DNA of 22,002 bases from a virus. Shown here in pieces: positions 1 to 7,092 of the stretch (the first letter of the stretch is position 1; every line of letters starts with the position of its first letter). The notes beneath the pieces were generated by a model. That model ran no database searches. It saw nothing but the letters and a program-made list of their open reading frames with translations, and was not told the DNA's origin. The stretch is taken from IMG/VR virus record IMGVR_UViG_3300030106_002705, positions 1 through 22,002 of that record; one strand, given 5' to 3'. Made by a program: the position numbers and the translations under genes.

Positions 1-151
1 CAGCTCTTTGCCCCGACGGAGTCGTTCCTTGTATACTTCTACGTAAATTGGGGTGATTAATTAAAGTAGAAAGACCCCCTATTCCTGTAAAGAGTTTATC
101 CAACCAATGCATTTTAGTTTTAACTCTAGGGAGTTTAACTTTTTTTGCCAT
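1..151 (-). CDS. Unknown basic protein, partial (3' end beyond left edge)
   Basis: An ATG at 151-149 opens a frame that stays open to the left edge for 50 residues. It begins MAKKVKLPRVKTKMHWLDKL and continues with FTGIGGLSTLINHPNLRR. The start overlaps the TAA stop of the preceding gene as TAATG, the same one-base coupling used elsewhere in this operon, which supports the start. The visible part is strongly basic at its N-terminus, with a short hydrophobic stretch near residues 21-30. I do not recognise a family. Its position after a glycine-rich virion-type protein suggests another structural or internal virion protein, but that is inference only. Confidence 0.6.
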   Translation of the reverse strand, partial: MAKKVKLPRVKTKMHWLDKLFTGIGGLSTLINHPNLRRSIQGTTPSGQRA

Positions 152-1242
152 TACACCAGACTCGCTATGCCTTGATCTTGTTCACCCATTGCCTGTTCAT
201 TCGCCATGTCAATAAGCATTTGGTATTCTTCTGGAGTGAGTTCATGAAGTTGTCTTCCGTTAAATATTTCCATAGACATATCATTTAAAGCATCCATAGG
301 ATCAACAGCAGAAGCCATTTCAATATTTTCATCAAAACCTGGACCTTTTATATTTTCATCTACTAATTCTCCCCATTTATAACCAATCCTTCCACCATCT
401 TTATAAGGTTGAAAATTTAAAAGCTCTTGGTTCGATGGAACATTTTGATTTACTGCTTGGGTGTTCGCAGCATTAGCATTGGTTAAGTCTAAAGGATATC
501 TCATTCGAAACTCTTTCATTTGATCGGTTTCTAAATCAGGATCCTGCGCAATGGGTTCTATAGCTTGTACTTTATTTCGATTTAAATAAGACATTAAGTT
601 ATCGTGCTCACCAAATTCTCGAACTCCTGCCCCAAAATCTTTAACTCCACTCCATAAATTACTTCCTTGATCCCCGGCCCAATTTTTAGCAGTCATAATT
701 CCACTCATAATTTTTCCTGGGATTCCTCCAAAGATACTCAGTGCACCTCTACCCAGAGCTCCTAATATTCCACTAATTCCAGCTCCTCGATTTCTAGGTC
801 TGAATCTAGATATGTCTTCTCTTTCTCTATAACCAAGTCTCTCCGCTTGTTGTCTTTCAGCTATTTGTAATGCTGCTCTTTCGTTTGCTACTCTTCTATC
901 AAAATCTCTGCCTGATTCACTAGGGCCTCGTCCAGAAAAACCTCTACCTTCCATAGCACCGCCGCCTGCTTCCGTGTCTCCACCACTTGCGCCGCCTCCA
1001 CCCACGTCACCAAAACTATCCAATGACATAATCCCTGATGGACCTATGTTAGGACCTTTTCTTAATGATCCATGTAAGTCGGTCTTTAATATTAAATCTT
1101 TTTCTGCTTCTGTAATGTAAGCTAATTCTGTTGGTGGTTTATTGGGACCTGATTGCCATCTTCGGGGAGCCTGAACTTGTGGCTGATTACCTAAATAATT
1201 ATCCACACCACCTTGAACTATCGGTTTCTTTTTAGTAGCCAT
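151..1242 (-). CDS. Glycine-rich putative virion/internal protein
   Basis: 363 residues of unknown function. Four parts are visible: a basic N-terminus, a Gly-rich low-complexity stretch around residues 76-106, a charged helical segment at about 112-150, and a Gly/Ile/Leu-rich amphipathic or membrane-active-looking stretch at about 153-186 (GISGILGALGRGALSIFGG). A later YKDGGRIGY motif near residue 280 is of a kind I associate with virion proteins of environmental marine phages. The C-terminus is acidic and ends DQGIASLV. The start overlaps the stop of the large tail gene (TAATG) and the stop overlaps the next start, so the gene is translationally coupled on both sides. A role as an internal or ejection protein would fit the apolar segment and late position, but I cannot confirm it. 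Confidence 0.8.
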   Translation of the reverse strand: MATKKKPIVQGGVDNYLGNQPQVQAPRRWQSGPNKPPTELAYITEAEKDLILKTDLHGSLRKGPNIGPSGIMSLDSFGDVGGGGASGGDTEAGGGAMEGRGFSGRGPSESGRDFDRRVANERAALQIAERQQAERLGYREREDISRFRPRNRGAGISGILGALGRGALSIFGGIPGKIMSGIMTAKNWAGDQGSNLWSGVKDFGAGVREFGEHDNLMSYLNRNKVQAIEPIAQDPDLETDQMKEFRMRYPLDLTNANAANTQAVNQNVPSNQELLNFQPYKDGGRIGYKWGELVDENIKGPGFDENIEMASAVDPMDALNDMSMEIFNGRQLHELTPEEYQMLIDMANEQAMGEQDQGIASLV

Positions 1243-3059
1243 TATCTTCTCCCATCTGGTTGTATGTCTAGTCTAAATGTTCCCAACTTCCAGTTTTCGG
1301 AAGTTGATGTGTTTGCTATTTTAAGCGCAATAGCTCTTCCTCGTGCGCGTGTGTCCACTTTATCAGTGGTATTGGTGATTGTAAAGGGACCTAATGAAGA
1401 ACTCGCTGACGAATCATTAGGATAATCTCTTAATAATAAAGTCACTTGAGTGTTTCCGGTTTGACTAATAAAATCTGGAATAAATCTTCTTATCTTCATG
1501 ATGTATTCCCCGTCTCCTCTGATGTCTGGAGCTCCTAATAGTTGTCCTTGAGCCGCTCGTTTTTGAGTAATATCAAAATCTCCTGAAAGAACATTAGCAG
1601 TGACGGCTGTCACGGCTCCCCCAGCATTAATTTGATCGGTCCCTGTTTCGTGTTCATAATAAATAGTAATACCATCGGTATTGCCTACTACATCATACGA
1701 GTCATCATCCGTGTTATCATAATAACAGGCATGAGGTTTATCGAATACGGAAGAATCGGCCCAGGCTGTACGAGGTAAGGAACCAGTAGTCCAAATAGGT
1801 CGTTTAGTAGTAGAGTCTAGATAGTTATAAGTCACCACTCGATCCACCACATTAGATCCTGAACTACAATAGAACCAACTCACTTCTCCAAAGAGGTTAT
1901 TCAGTCCAGCATTAATTAAATTTCTTGGTGTAGAGTTCAATCCTTCAAAGACATAGTCTTCCACTAAGCATGGCATCGATTGAAGTTGACCAGAGTATTG
2001 GAAGAAACCATTTTCTGACATCCAAAAAGCGGTACCATCAACTTCCATACAAGCATTTTTTCCAATGAGTCCGCAGTTCGTTCCTACGTGTTCAAAAGAA
2101 AAGGTAAAGGGTTGACCTACAAAACGCATTAAGAATAAAGCAGAATCCGTCCAGATATAAATTGCATCACGACCTCGAATGGCTCCCATAATTTTAGAAC
2201 CTTGGGCAAGTCTTTGTGTACCTGCCGTATTCGTTGAGGTTGGTGTGTAATCGGTTAAGGATTCCTGATCCGAGAATCTTATAAACATCGCATCTTGAGA
2301 GGTTGTCGTTCCAATCGTTGTCTCCGTTCCAAAGAAAATTAAATGACGGTCTGTTGGTGATACCAACATGTGTCTGGAAGCTGTAGGAGCTCCACTGATA
2401 ATCGTCGCTCGTGTTCCCGTAGGATTGGTTGCAGCCGAATCCCATTCAAAACAGGCACCATTATAAATTAAAGCAATAAGTTTAGTTCCATAGTTATCTA
2501 AAATCCACATTCCTGGTTCAATGGTAAAGTCAGCTGAAGACGCTTCCCCCCATGCAACATAGTCAGAAATATTAGTGACCGTAACACCGGCTAGGTGGGT
2601 CGCTTTCGTAGTTCCGTTTACTCCTCTAGCTCCTCCACTTAAAGTGTTTGTTGAAGTATTATTGGTAGTAAAACTAATGTCCTCTGTTCCTATTCTAATT
2701 TCTCCAGAAGTAGGAAAGGCTGCTGTGTTAGCCAGAACAATATCCGTTGTTGTCGTATCCGTTAAAGCGGTTGCTAAAGTTGTGGTTGCTGGACCAGAAG
2801 AAGTTCCTGACCATTGACCCGTACCCCAACCAAAGCCTCCTAGTTCCTGAGCGGGTCCCACACCATAATAGGTTTGAGCTCTACAGCTTCCTACTGCGCT
2901 CGTCGTTCCTGAGGCATTACTGCCCATCGTAATAGTAATGGTAGTTGCTGTAGGAACCGAAGTCGCCATAAATTTTACATCTTCAAACGCAGCATCCGTG
3001 TATCCTGAACCCGGAGGTGCAGTCACCGTATCTAATAAAACAATATCATCCTCACTCAT
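1242..3059 (-). CDS. Large tail / DNA-stabilisation-like structural protein, 5' end apparently lost
   Basis: 605 residues from the first ATG. The C-terminus has the pattern WKLGTFRLDIQPDGRR, which I associate with phage stabilisation/tail accessory proteins of the P22 gp10-like type (large beta-rich proteins at the head-tail junction of podovirus-like particles). Residues about 91-164 hold a Ser/Thr-rich insert with AAFPTSGEIRIGTEDISF followed by a Gly-Gly-Ala-Arg-Gly and Thr-His pattern; the same insert type occurs in two other virion genes here. The ATG at 3059 has no Shine-Dalgarno sequence, and clear coding sequence continues upstream in frame to 3317, so 3059 is probably not the ancestral start. 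The normal first 25-40 residues of this family are absent. Expression may be reduced or may use a non-standard start. Confidence 0.75.
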   Translation of the reverse strand: MSEDDIVLLDTVTAPPGSGYTDAAFEDVKFMATSVPTATTITITMGSNASGTTSAVGSCRAQTYYGVGPAQELGGFGWGTGQWSGTSSGPATTTLATALTDTTTTDIVLANTAAFPTSGEIRIGTEDISFTTNNTSTNTLSGGARGVNGTTKATHLAGVTVTNISDYVAWGEASSADFTIEPGMWILDNYGTKLIALIYNGACFEWDSAATNPTGTRATIISGAPTASRHMLVSPTDRHLIFFGTETTIGTTTSQDAMFIRFSDQESLTDYTPTSTNTAGTQRLAQGSKIMGAIRGRDAIYIWTDSALFLMRFVGQPFTFSFEHVGTNCGLIGKNACMEVDGTAFWMSENGFFQYSGQLQSMPCLVEDYVFEGLNSTPRNLINAGLNNLFGEVSWFYCSSGSNVVDRVVTYNYLDSTTKRPIWTTGSLPRTAWADSSVFDKPHACYYDNTDDDSYDVVGNTDGITIYYEHETGTDQINAGGAVTAVTANVLSGDFDITQKRAAQGQLLGAPDIRGDGEYIMKIRRFIPDFISQTGNTQVTLLLRDYPNDSSASSSLGPFTITNTTDKVDTRARGRAIALKIANTSTSENWKLGTFRLDIQPDGRR

Positions 3060-3320
3060 TCCATGAGGACTTGGGAAGTTAATAGTAACTGTAGGTTGAC
3101 CGCTCGTGGTTGAAAAAGTACAACTGGTAATCGTATTTTTAATAGGGGTAATGTCATAGTACTGACCCCCTGAATAGACGTATAAAATTCTGTTTGTTCC
3201 TATGGCTGCGTATTTAATACCAGCATTATCATCAAAATGGTGAAGAGCTCGTCCCGCTCCTGTGAGTTTATCCTCACCGAGTTGTTGCCAGCCCCCTATC
3301 TTCTCAGGAGTTCCATATCA
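3060..3320 (-). pseudogene. In-frame upstream coding remnant of the large tail gene
   Basis: Codons from 3317 down to 3060 are open, in frame with the downstream tail gene, and encode family-like sequence beginning YGTPEKIGGWQQLGEDKL and including IKYAAIGTNRILYVYSGG. There is no ATG, GTG or TTG in this stretch. Directly before it in the same frame lie TGA (3320-3318), TAA (3332-3330) and TAG (3338-3336, the stop of the oxygenase gene). Relatives as I recall them read ...VRFRxGTPEKIGGW after an N-terminal segment. That segment is missing here, and the three codons before TGA do not resemble it. This looks like a junction where the 5' end was removed or replaced. An assembly chimera remains possible. 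Confidence 0.6.
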
Positions 3321-3335
3321 ACTCTTTGCTTAGCC

Positions 3336-3842
3336 CTAATTAAATGTCAAAACCACCAAAACCCTTCGTCCTGTCTTAGGAAAGTCCATACAATGCAAGG
3401 GTCCTCCCTTAAAACCAAAGGCTTTAAATTGTTTAGGTTTAATTGTCTTTATAACTTTGTTTTTAGAATTTAAAATAAAGGTAGAGCCTCCATCTGATTG
3501 ATTTAAATGCATTAAAAATTGATAATGAGGAAAGTCATGATCTACATGAGGAGCGCTTCGACCTGCTTGAGGATAAGTGAGGTTAATACATCCTCTAAAA
3601 AATACATTACACGGGATCTTATGGCGATGGGCAAATCTTTTAACAATCGTTATAAAAAAATTAGCGTGAGGGGAAACAATCTTTTGAGTGTCTCTGATAA
3701 TTAAGCCATGAAACAACCAAGGTTTTCCTTCACCCTTAATACTTTCTTCTAACCAATAAAAAGGAGTGTGTTCGCTAAGAACGGTATTAGTGATATGTTT
3801 TTTTTCTTGCTCGGTAAGAATATCTTCATCTTCAATAACCAT
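3336..3842 (-). CDS. 2-oxoglutarate/Fe(II) dioxygenase-like protein (oxygenase 5 of 5)
   Basis: 168 residues, the shortest and most divergent of the five oxygenase-like genes. A jelly-roll type facial triad can be proposed: His99 and Asp101 (APHVDHD), then His150 (PLHCMDF), with Arg159/Arg160 as the candidate 2-oxoglutarate-binding residue (KTGRRVLVVLTFN). The segment after the triad start (HYQFLMHLNQSDGGSTFIL) has the expected strand pattern for the small-molecule-hydroxylase fold. ATG at 3842-3840 overlaps the preceding TAA by one base. The stop at 3336 is only 18 bases before the truncated tail gene frame. Substrate unknown. The assignment rests on motif spacing rather than overall similarity. 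Confidence 0.75.
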   Translation of the reverse strand: MVIEDEDILTEQEKKHITNTVLSEHTPFYWLEESIKGEGKPWLFHGLIIRDTQKIVSPHANFFITIVKRFAHRHKIPCNVFFRGCINLTYPQAGRSAPHVDHDFPHYQFLMHLNQSDGGSTFILNSKNKVIKTIKPKQFKAFGFKGGPLHCMDFPKTGRRVLVVLTFN

Positions 3843-4486
3843 TATTTAGGGATGCCCAATAAAGGACGTTGATCATAGAGATTAGTTTTAGCAAAAGGCC
3901 CATTAGAATGATTATAATGTAAAAAAACTTGAGAACATATATTTCCTTGGAAAGGTTCTCGCCAGTGCTCTAATTCACACCCTGAATAAATCAACATGTC
4001 TCCTTGTTTTAAATCAACTTGAACGCCTTTAGGAGCATTGGGTTTATGAATCTGTTTATATTCATCAATCACAAAAGTTTGTCCTGACGGATCCAGAAAG
4101 ATAGGCCATTCATCTCCCCCTAAGTGGAGAGTGGTAGATATCTCACAGCTCGGTCGATCTTTATGACGTCTTAAAATATTTCCTTTTTCATAAACACGGG
4201 TATAGGCATATGTAGGAACTAAATCCAAACCCGTTCGTTTCTTCATGATCGGAATCATCTTGAGTAATAAAGTTTCCATAGCCCAATCAGCATATTTAGA
4301 ATAAGATCCTGGCACTTGTTTATCTTCGCGTGTCCCTATAAAAGGATTCCAGGCATTTAGTCTATTCTTAAGCATCAGGTAATCCACAGCGTCCCGCTGC
4401 AACATCATATAATGAAATATAAATTCAGAAAGCTCTTTAGAAAGAGCCCCTCTTATCACTTGATATTTTTTTGCTTTAAAACTCAT
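3842..4486 (-). CDS. 2-oxoglutarate/Fe(II) dioxygenase (oxygenase 4 of 5)
   Basis: 214 residues. The metal-binding pair is His108 and Asp110 in ILRRHKDRPSCEIS, followed by TTLHLGGDEWPIFLDPSG. The distal histidine is probably His174 in DMLIYSGCELEHWREPF, preceded by the usual 'GDMLIYSG' strand. This layout matches oxygenases that I recall from cyanophages and marine phages. The position where most relatives carry the 2-oxoglutarate Arg (about ten residues after the distal His) reads CSQVFLHYN, so the counter-ion would have to come from another residue. ATG overlaps the previous stop by four bases (ATGA). Substrate unknown; hydroxylation of a protein side chain or other virion- or host-associated molecule is possible. 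Confidence 0.88.
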   Translation of the reverse strand: MSFKAKKYQVIRGALSKELSEFIFHYMMLQRDAVDYLMLKNRLNAWNPFIGTREDKQVPGSYSKYADWAMETLLLKMIPIMKKRTGLDLVPTYAYTRVYEKGNILRRHKDRPSCEISTTLHLGGDEWPIFLDPSGQTFVIDEYKQIHKPNAPKGVQVDLKQGDMLIYSGCELEHWREPFQGNICSQVFLHYNHSNGPFAKTNLYDQRPLLGIPK

Positions 4487-5091
4487 ACAACATCTGCTTG
4501 ATAGATATTAAAAGAAACAGAAATTCTCCAACTCTTTTTTCCTTTAGCTTGTGATTTATTTTGTTCTACTCCATGCGGAAGCCATCCCGGAAACATAATA
4601 CAGTCTCCTTCAATAGTAGGATATTTAATAATTCTCCATAAAGGTCTCGGGACATTATCACGACGTCGTGGCATTAAAATATTAGGTCCCGCTCTAGGGT
4701 CTACTACATATAATAATCCTGCATCTTTTGGGGGAATTTTTATATAATAAGCACCTGATAAAACCGCGTTAGGATGAATATGTTCTATATTAAAAGAACC
4801 GGGGTAATTAATATTGGCCCACATGTTTCCCATAGATACCCGAGGACCTACCCACCAATCTTTAAAAACTTCTTCTGCCATAGTCATAATGTGTTGTTGT
4901 AAGAGATTATATTCTGGGAGCGTATGCATAACCGTAGGACTATGCCACCCTTCACCTGCATTCGTTTTCTTCAGAGAAGGTGCGTTCTCACTCCATTTTA
5001 TAATATCTTTAGTTAATTGGTTATTTAGATTTTTAAAATCAGGAAATTTTTTAAAATAGATAGGAGTAGGAAATAAAACTTCACGGTTCAT
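4483..5091 (-). CDS. Putative 2-oxoglutarate/Fe(II) oxygenase, TIGR02466-like (oxygenase 3 of 5)
   Basis: 202 residues with the hallmark order of the phage/marine oxygenase family resembling TIGR02466. It starts with LFPTPIYFKKFP, then MWANINYPGSFNIEHIHPNAV with His104 and His106, then LSGAYYIKIP, a DPRAGP strand, a GDCIMFPGWLPHGV segment with distal His173, and Arg189 in WRISVSFN. All residues expected for Fe(II) and 2-oxoglutarate binding are visible. The HxH in place of HxD is how I recall this family. Start and stop both overlap neighbours by four bases, so the gene is part of a coupled run. It is the best-matching of the five to a named family. The substrate is unknown. Confidence 0.9.
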   Translation of the reverse strand: MNREVLFPTPIYFKKFPDFKNLNNQLTKDIIKWSENAPSLKKTNAGEGWHSPTVMHTLPEYNLLQQHIMTMAEEVFKDWWVGPRVSMGNMWANINYPGSFNIEHIHPNAVLSGAYYIKIPPKDAGLLYVVDPRAGPNILMPRRRDNVPRPLWRIIKYPTIEGDCIMFPGWLPHGVEQNKSQAKGKKSWRISVSFNIYQADVV

Positions 5092-5675
5092 TTAAAGGGA
5101 GGTCCTCCAAACCACATAACCAATGAACGTCTGATTCCTTTTTTAACTTTATTGACTCGGTGTCTTATAAAACTTGCAAAGAAAATCGCTTGACCTTGTT
5201 TTAAATCATCAGGTTTATTTCCATCGTTCATAAATTCTAATTCTCCCCCTTGAAATTCTGAGGGATCTGAAAGTAAAATAGTCATGGATACTTTTCTTAC
5301 TGGAGGCTCGTTCAAACAATTAACATCTGAATCCATATGCCAATTATAAAATCCTCCTTTAGGGTATTCAGTATATTGTGCGGGCTCACTAATTTCCATT
5401 CCTTCAAAACCAAAATGATTTCCATTACATTGAAGCATGGTACGTTCAATTATTCTATACATCTCAGGCATTTTGGCAAAAGGAATCCAACTAATATGAG
5501 TGACCCTTTTATTAATATCATAGGATCCTCCTCTAGTTCCTCCTTTGTCTCCGACCTTAGCCTCTTCTTTTTTTTCTGCGTGTCCGGCTCTAATAATATT
5601 TTGACATTGTTCAGGAGTAAAAATAGGATTATTCGTCGTGGCAATCAAAGATTTCCATTTGGGTTCAAACTTCAT
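5088..5675 (-). CDS. Prolyl-4-hydroxylase/PKHD-type 2-oxoglutarate/Fe(II) dioxygenase (oxygenase 2 of 5)
   Basis: 195 residues with a textbook P4Hc/PKHD pattern: QYTEYPKGGFYNWHMDSD gives His113 and Asp115, FQGGELEF at 141-148 is the typical following strand, RHRV gives distal His172, and KGIRRSLVMWFGGP carries the 2-oxoglutarate Arg (182/183). The final 'WF.GP' matches the PiuC/YbiX-like branch, whose relatives hydroxylate protein or metabolite substrates that are mostly unknown in phages. Length is about that of the catalytic domain alone. ATG overlaps the preceding stop by four bases. All catalytic residues are present, so an active enzyme is expected. Confidence 0.92.
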   Translation of the reverse strand: MKFEPKWKSLIATTNNPIFTPEQCQNIIRAGHAEKKEEAKVGDKGGTRGGSYDINKRVTHISWIPFAKMPEMYRIIERTMLQCNGNHFGFEGMEISEPAQYTEYPKGGFYNWHMDSDVNCLNEPPVRKVSMTILLSDPSEFQGGELEFMNDGNKPDDLKQGQAIFFASFIRHRVNKVKKGIRRSLVMWFGGPPFK

Positions 5676-6331
5676 TGAGCCGTCCTTGAAGCAATAGGAT
5701 TATAATTCACATCACAATTACAAACCAACGTTCTTCTTTTTTCTTTTTTATTACTAAAGGGATAAACCACATGCCTTACATCATAAGGAAAGACATAGAA
5801 ATCTCCAATCTTCATTTTAGGAGAGTAGTCAGACGTTACAAATTGTCCTCCCGCTGATCCCATTATTTGAAGTTGGCCATTCATGGGTTGATCGGGTCGT
5901 GTTAATTCAGGACCCATATCTTTAGGAAGTTTAAGAATCATAACAGAAGAAAGTCCTGTATAAATTTTTCCTTGATGAATATGCACAGGATTATAATCTC
6001 CTGCTTTCATTTCATTAACCCAGACAGAATCAATTTTCATGTCATACTCTCGAGTTTTATTCCATTTTAAATAATGATCAAAAGTACCATAGAACCATTT
6101 CATAATATCTTCGGGTAAAAAATTATGGCCATGCATTTTTTGATTATCAGGTCCTGCATAAAACATAGAGACCTCATCAGGAATTTTACCGGCTAATTGG
6201 TTATTGGCGTTGGGTAAGAGTTTCTTTTGCTTTTCGTAAATTTCATTTAAACCTACAAATACTTCTAAAGGCACATGATATTTTAAAACCGATTGTCCTA
6301 AAAATACAAATTCAAATTGGGGAGAAGGCAT
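5672..6331 (-). CDS. Putative 2-oxoglutarate/Fe(II) oxygenase (oxygenase 1 of 5)
   Basis: 219 residues. The core reads DSVWVNEMKAGDYNPVHIHQG, giving His117 and His119, then YTGLSSVMILKLP, a GQLQIMG strand, and KIGDFYVFPYDVRHVVYPF with distal His187, followed by Arg199/Arg200 in the RRTLVCNCDVNY strand. This is the same general layout as the TIGR02466-like gene two positions downstream, but the two differ strongly in sequence and do not look like a recent duplication. The start follows the previous stop directly (TAAATG), with no good Shine-Dalgarno, so translation is probably coupled to the coiled-coil protein gene. Substrate unknown. Confidence 0.85.
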   Translation of the reverse strand: MPSPQFEFVFLGQSVLKYHVPLEVFVGLNEIYEKQKKLLPNANNQLAGKIPDEVSMFYAGPDNQKMHGHNFLPEDIMKWFYGTFDHYLKWNKTREYDMKIDSVWVNEMKAGDYNPVHIHQGKIYTGLSSVMILKLPKDMGPELTRPDQPMNGQLQIMGSAGGQFVTSDYSPKMKIGDFYVFPYDVRHVVYPFSNKKEKRRTLVCNCDVNYNPIASRTAQ

Positions 6332-7000
6332 TTAACCCTTCAATTGTTTTTTCTGATCTTTGTAAGGAAGAAGTTCTCCAGATTTTTTTACTCGTTCTAA
6401 AGTTTCTAATTGTCCTAACACATTAAAGACTTCAGGTTGACTAGATCCTGGAGTTAACGTTCGTTTTTTATTCTCTAACATATGGGTATAAGATTCTGCT
6501 TGATGAGTATTAACATTACGTTTATCAAATTTTCCATCATCAAATTCTTTCTTTAACTTAGACCAAGAACTAATTTCTCTCATTCTAGCTTTCGCAACTA
6601 ATTCCATATTAGCTTTAGCATACATCTTTTCTTCAAGCTCTACTTGTTTCATTTCTTTCTCTAAAGTATCTTTTTCTTTTTTAATATCTCTTTGAATTTT
6701 TTTAATCTCAACATCATTTTTTCTATAATCAAAAGAAAGATGCATTAGATTTTCAAAATGGGTATTCTGTTCTCTAACCGATTGCCAATACTTAGCTGCA
6801 TTGCTTCCATATTTAGCATCATTTAAAACAGAAAAACGCATTTCTGTTTCAGTTCTAAACATTTGTTTCTTAACCCAGGTGTCCTGAAGTTCAGGGACCA
6901 TAGCTTTAAATTCACTCACATCAGATTTATCTAATAAAGCTAACATATGCTTTACCTCTTTATCTGCGTGCTGTTGAATATTACGTTTTCCTTTATTCAT
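6332..7000 (-). CDS. Coiled-coil protein of unknown function
   Basis: 222 residues, highly charged and predicted almost entirely helical. A long heptad-like Lys/Glu-rich coiled coil spans about residues 93-150. It begins MNKGKRNIQQHADKEVKHML and ends in a Lys-rich tail. No enzyme motif, signal peptide or membrane segment is visible. I recall similar coiled-coil proteins next to oxygenase genes in marine phages, but I know no function. It is the first gene after an intergenic hairpin pair and heads the oxygenase run, with GGAGAAAG as ribosome-binding site. It could be a partner or scaffold for the oxygenases, or a minor virion component. Confidence 0.82.
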   Translation of the reverse strand: MNKGKRNIQQHADKEVKHMLALLDKSDVSEFKAMVPELQDTWVKKQMFRTETEMRFSVLNDAKYGSNAAKYWQSVREQNTHFENLMHLSFDYRKNDVEIKKIQRDIKKEKDTLEKEMKQVELEEKMYAKANMELVAKARMREISSWSKLKKEFDDGKFDKRNVNTHQAESYTHMLENKKRTLTPGSSQPEVFNVLGQLETLERVKKSGELLPYKDQKKQLKG

Positions 7001-7047
7001 TCTTTCTCCAATATACTTATTTTTAAATTAAATACAAGTTAAATTAA

Positions 7048-7079
7048 TCCTATAAAATATAGGAGAGTAATAAAACTCT
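7048..7079 (-). terminator. Paired hairpins between propeller gene and oxygenase cassette (possible weak terminator)
   Basis: TCCTATA-AAA-TATAGGA (7048-7064) is a perfect 7-bp stem. An adjacent AGAGT-AATAAA-ACTCT (7064-7079) forms a 5-bp stem. Both lie in the 92-base gap between the stop of the 602-residue propeller gene and the start of the coiled-coil gene. On the minus strand the second stem is followed by TTAATTTAAC, which is T-rich but not a clean U-tract. A weak or partial terminator separating the fibre genes from the oxygenases is plausible. Confidence 0.35.
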
Positions 7080-7092
7080 ACCTAAAAAAATT

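Noticed and set aside
1213-1425. Plus-strand open frames throughout, for example 1213-1425, 2575-2817, 3237-3473, 5337-5678, 19595-19933 and 20565-20915
   Set aside because: All lie antisense to well-supported minus-strand genes, show no family features, and are expected from the composition of the sense genes.
3318-3341. Readthrough or frameshift fusion of the last oxygenase with the tail gene
   Set aside because: Both are in the same frame but are separated by three different stop codons within 21 bases, so readthrough is implausible.
7010-7037. Promoter TTGTAT-16-TATATT before the coiled-coil gene
   Set aside because: The -10-like box ends about nine bases before the ATG, so the transcript would lose the ribosome-binding site; AT-rich background explains the match.
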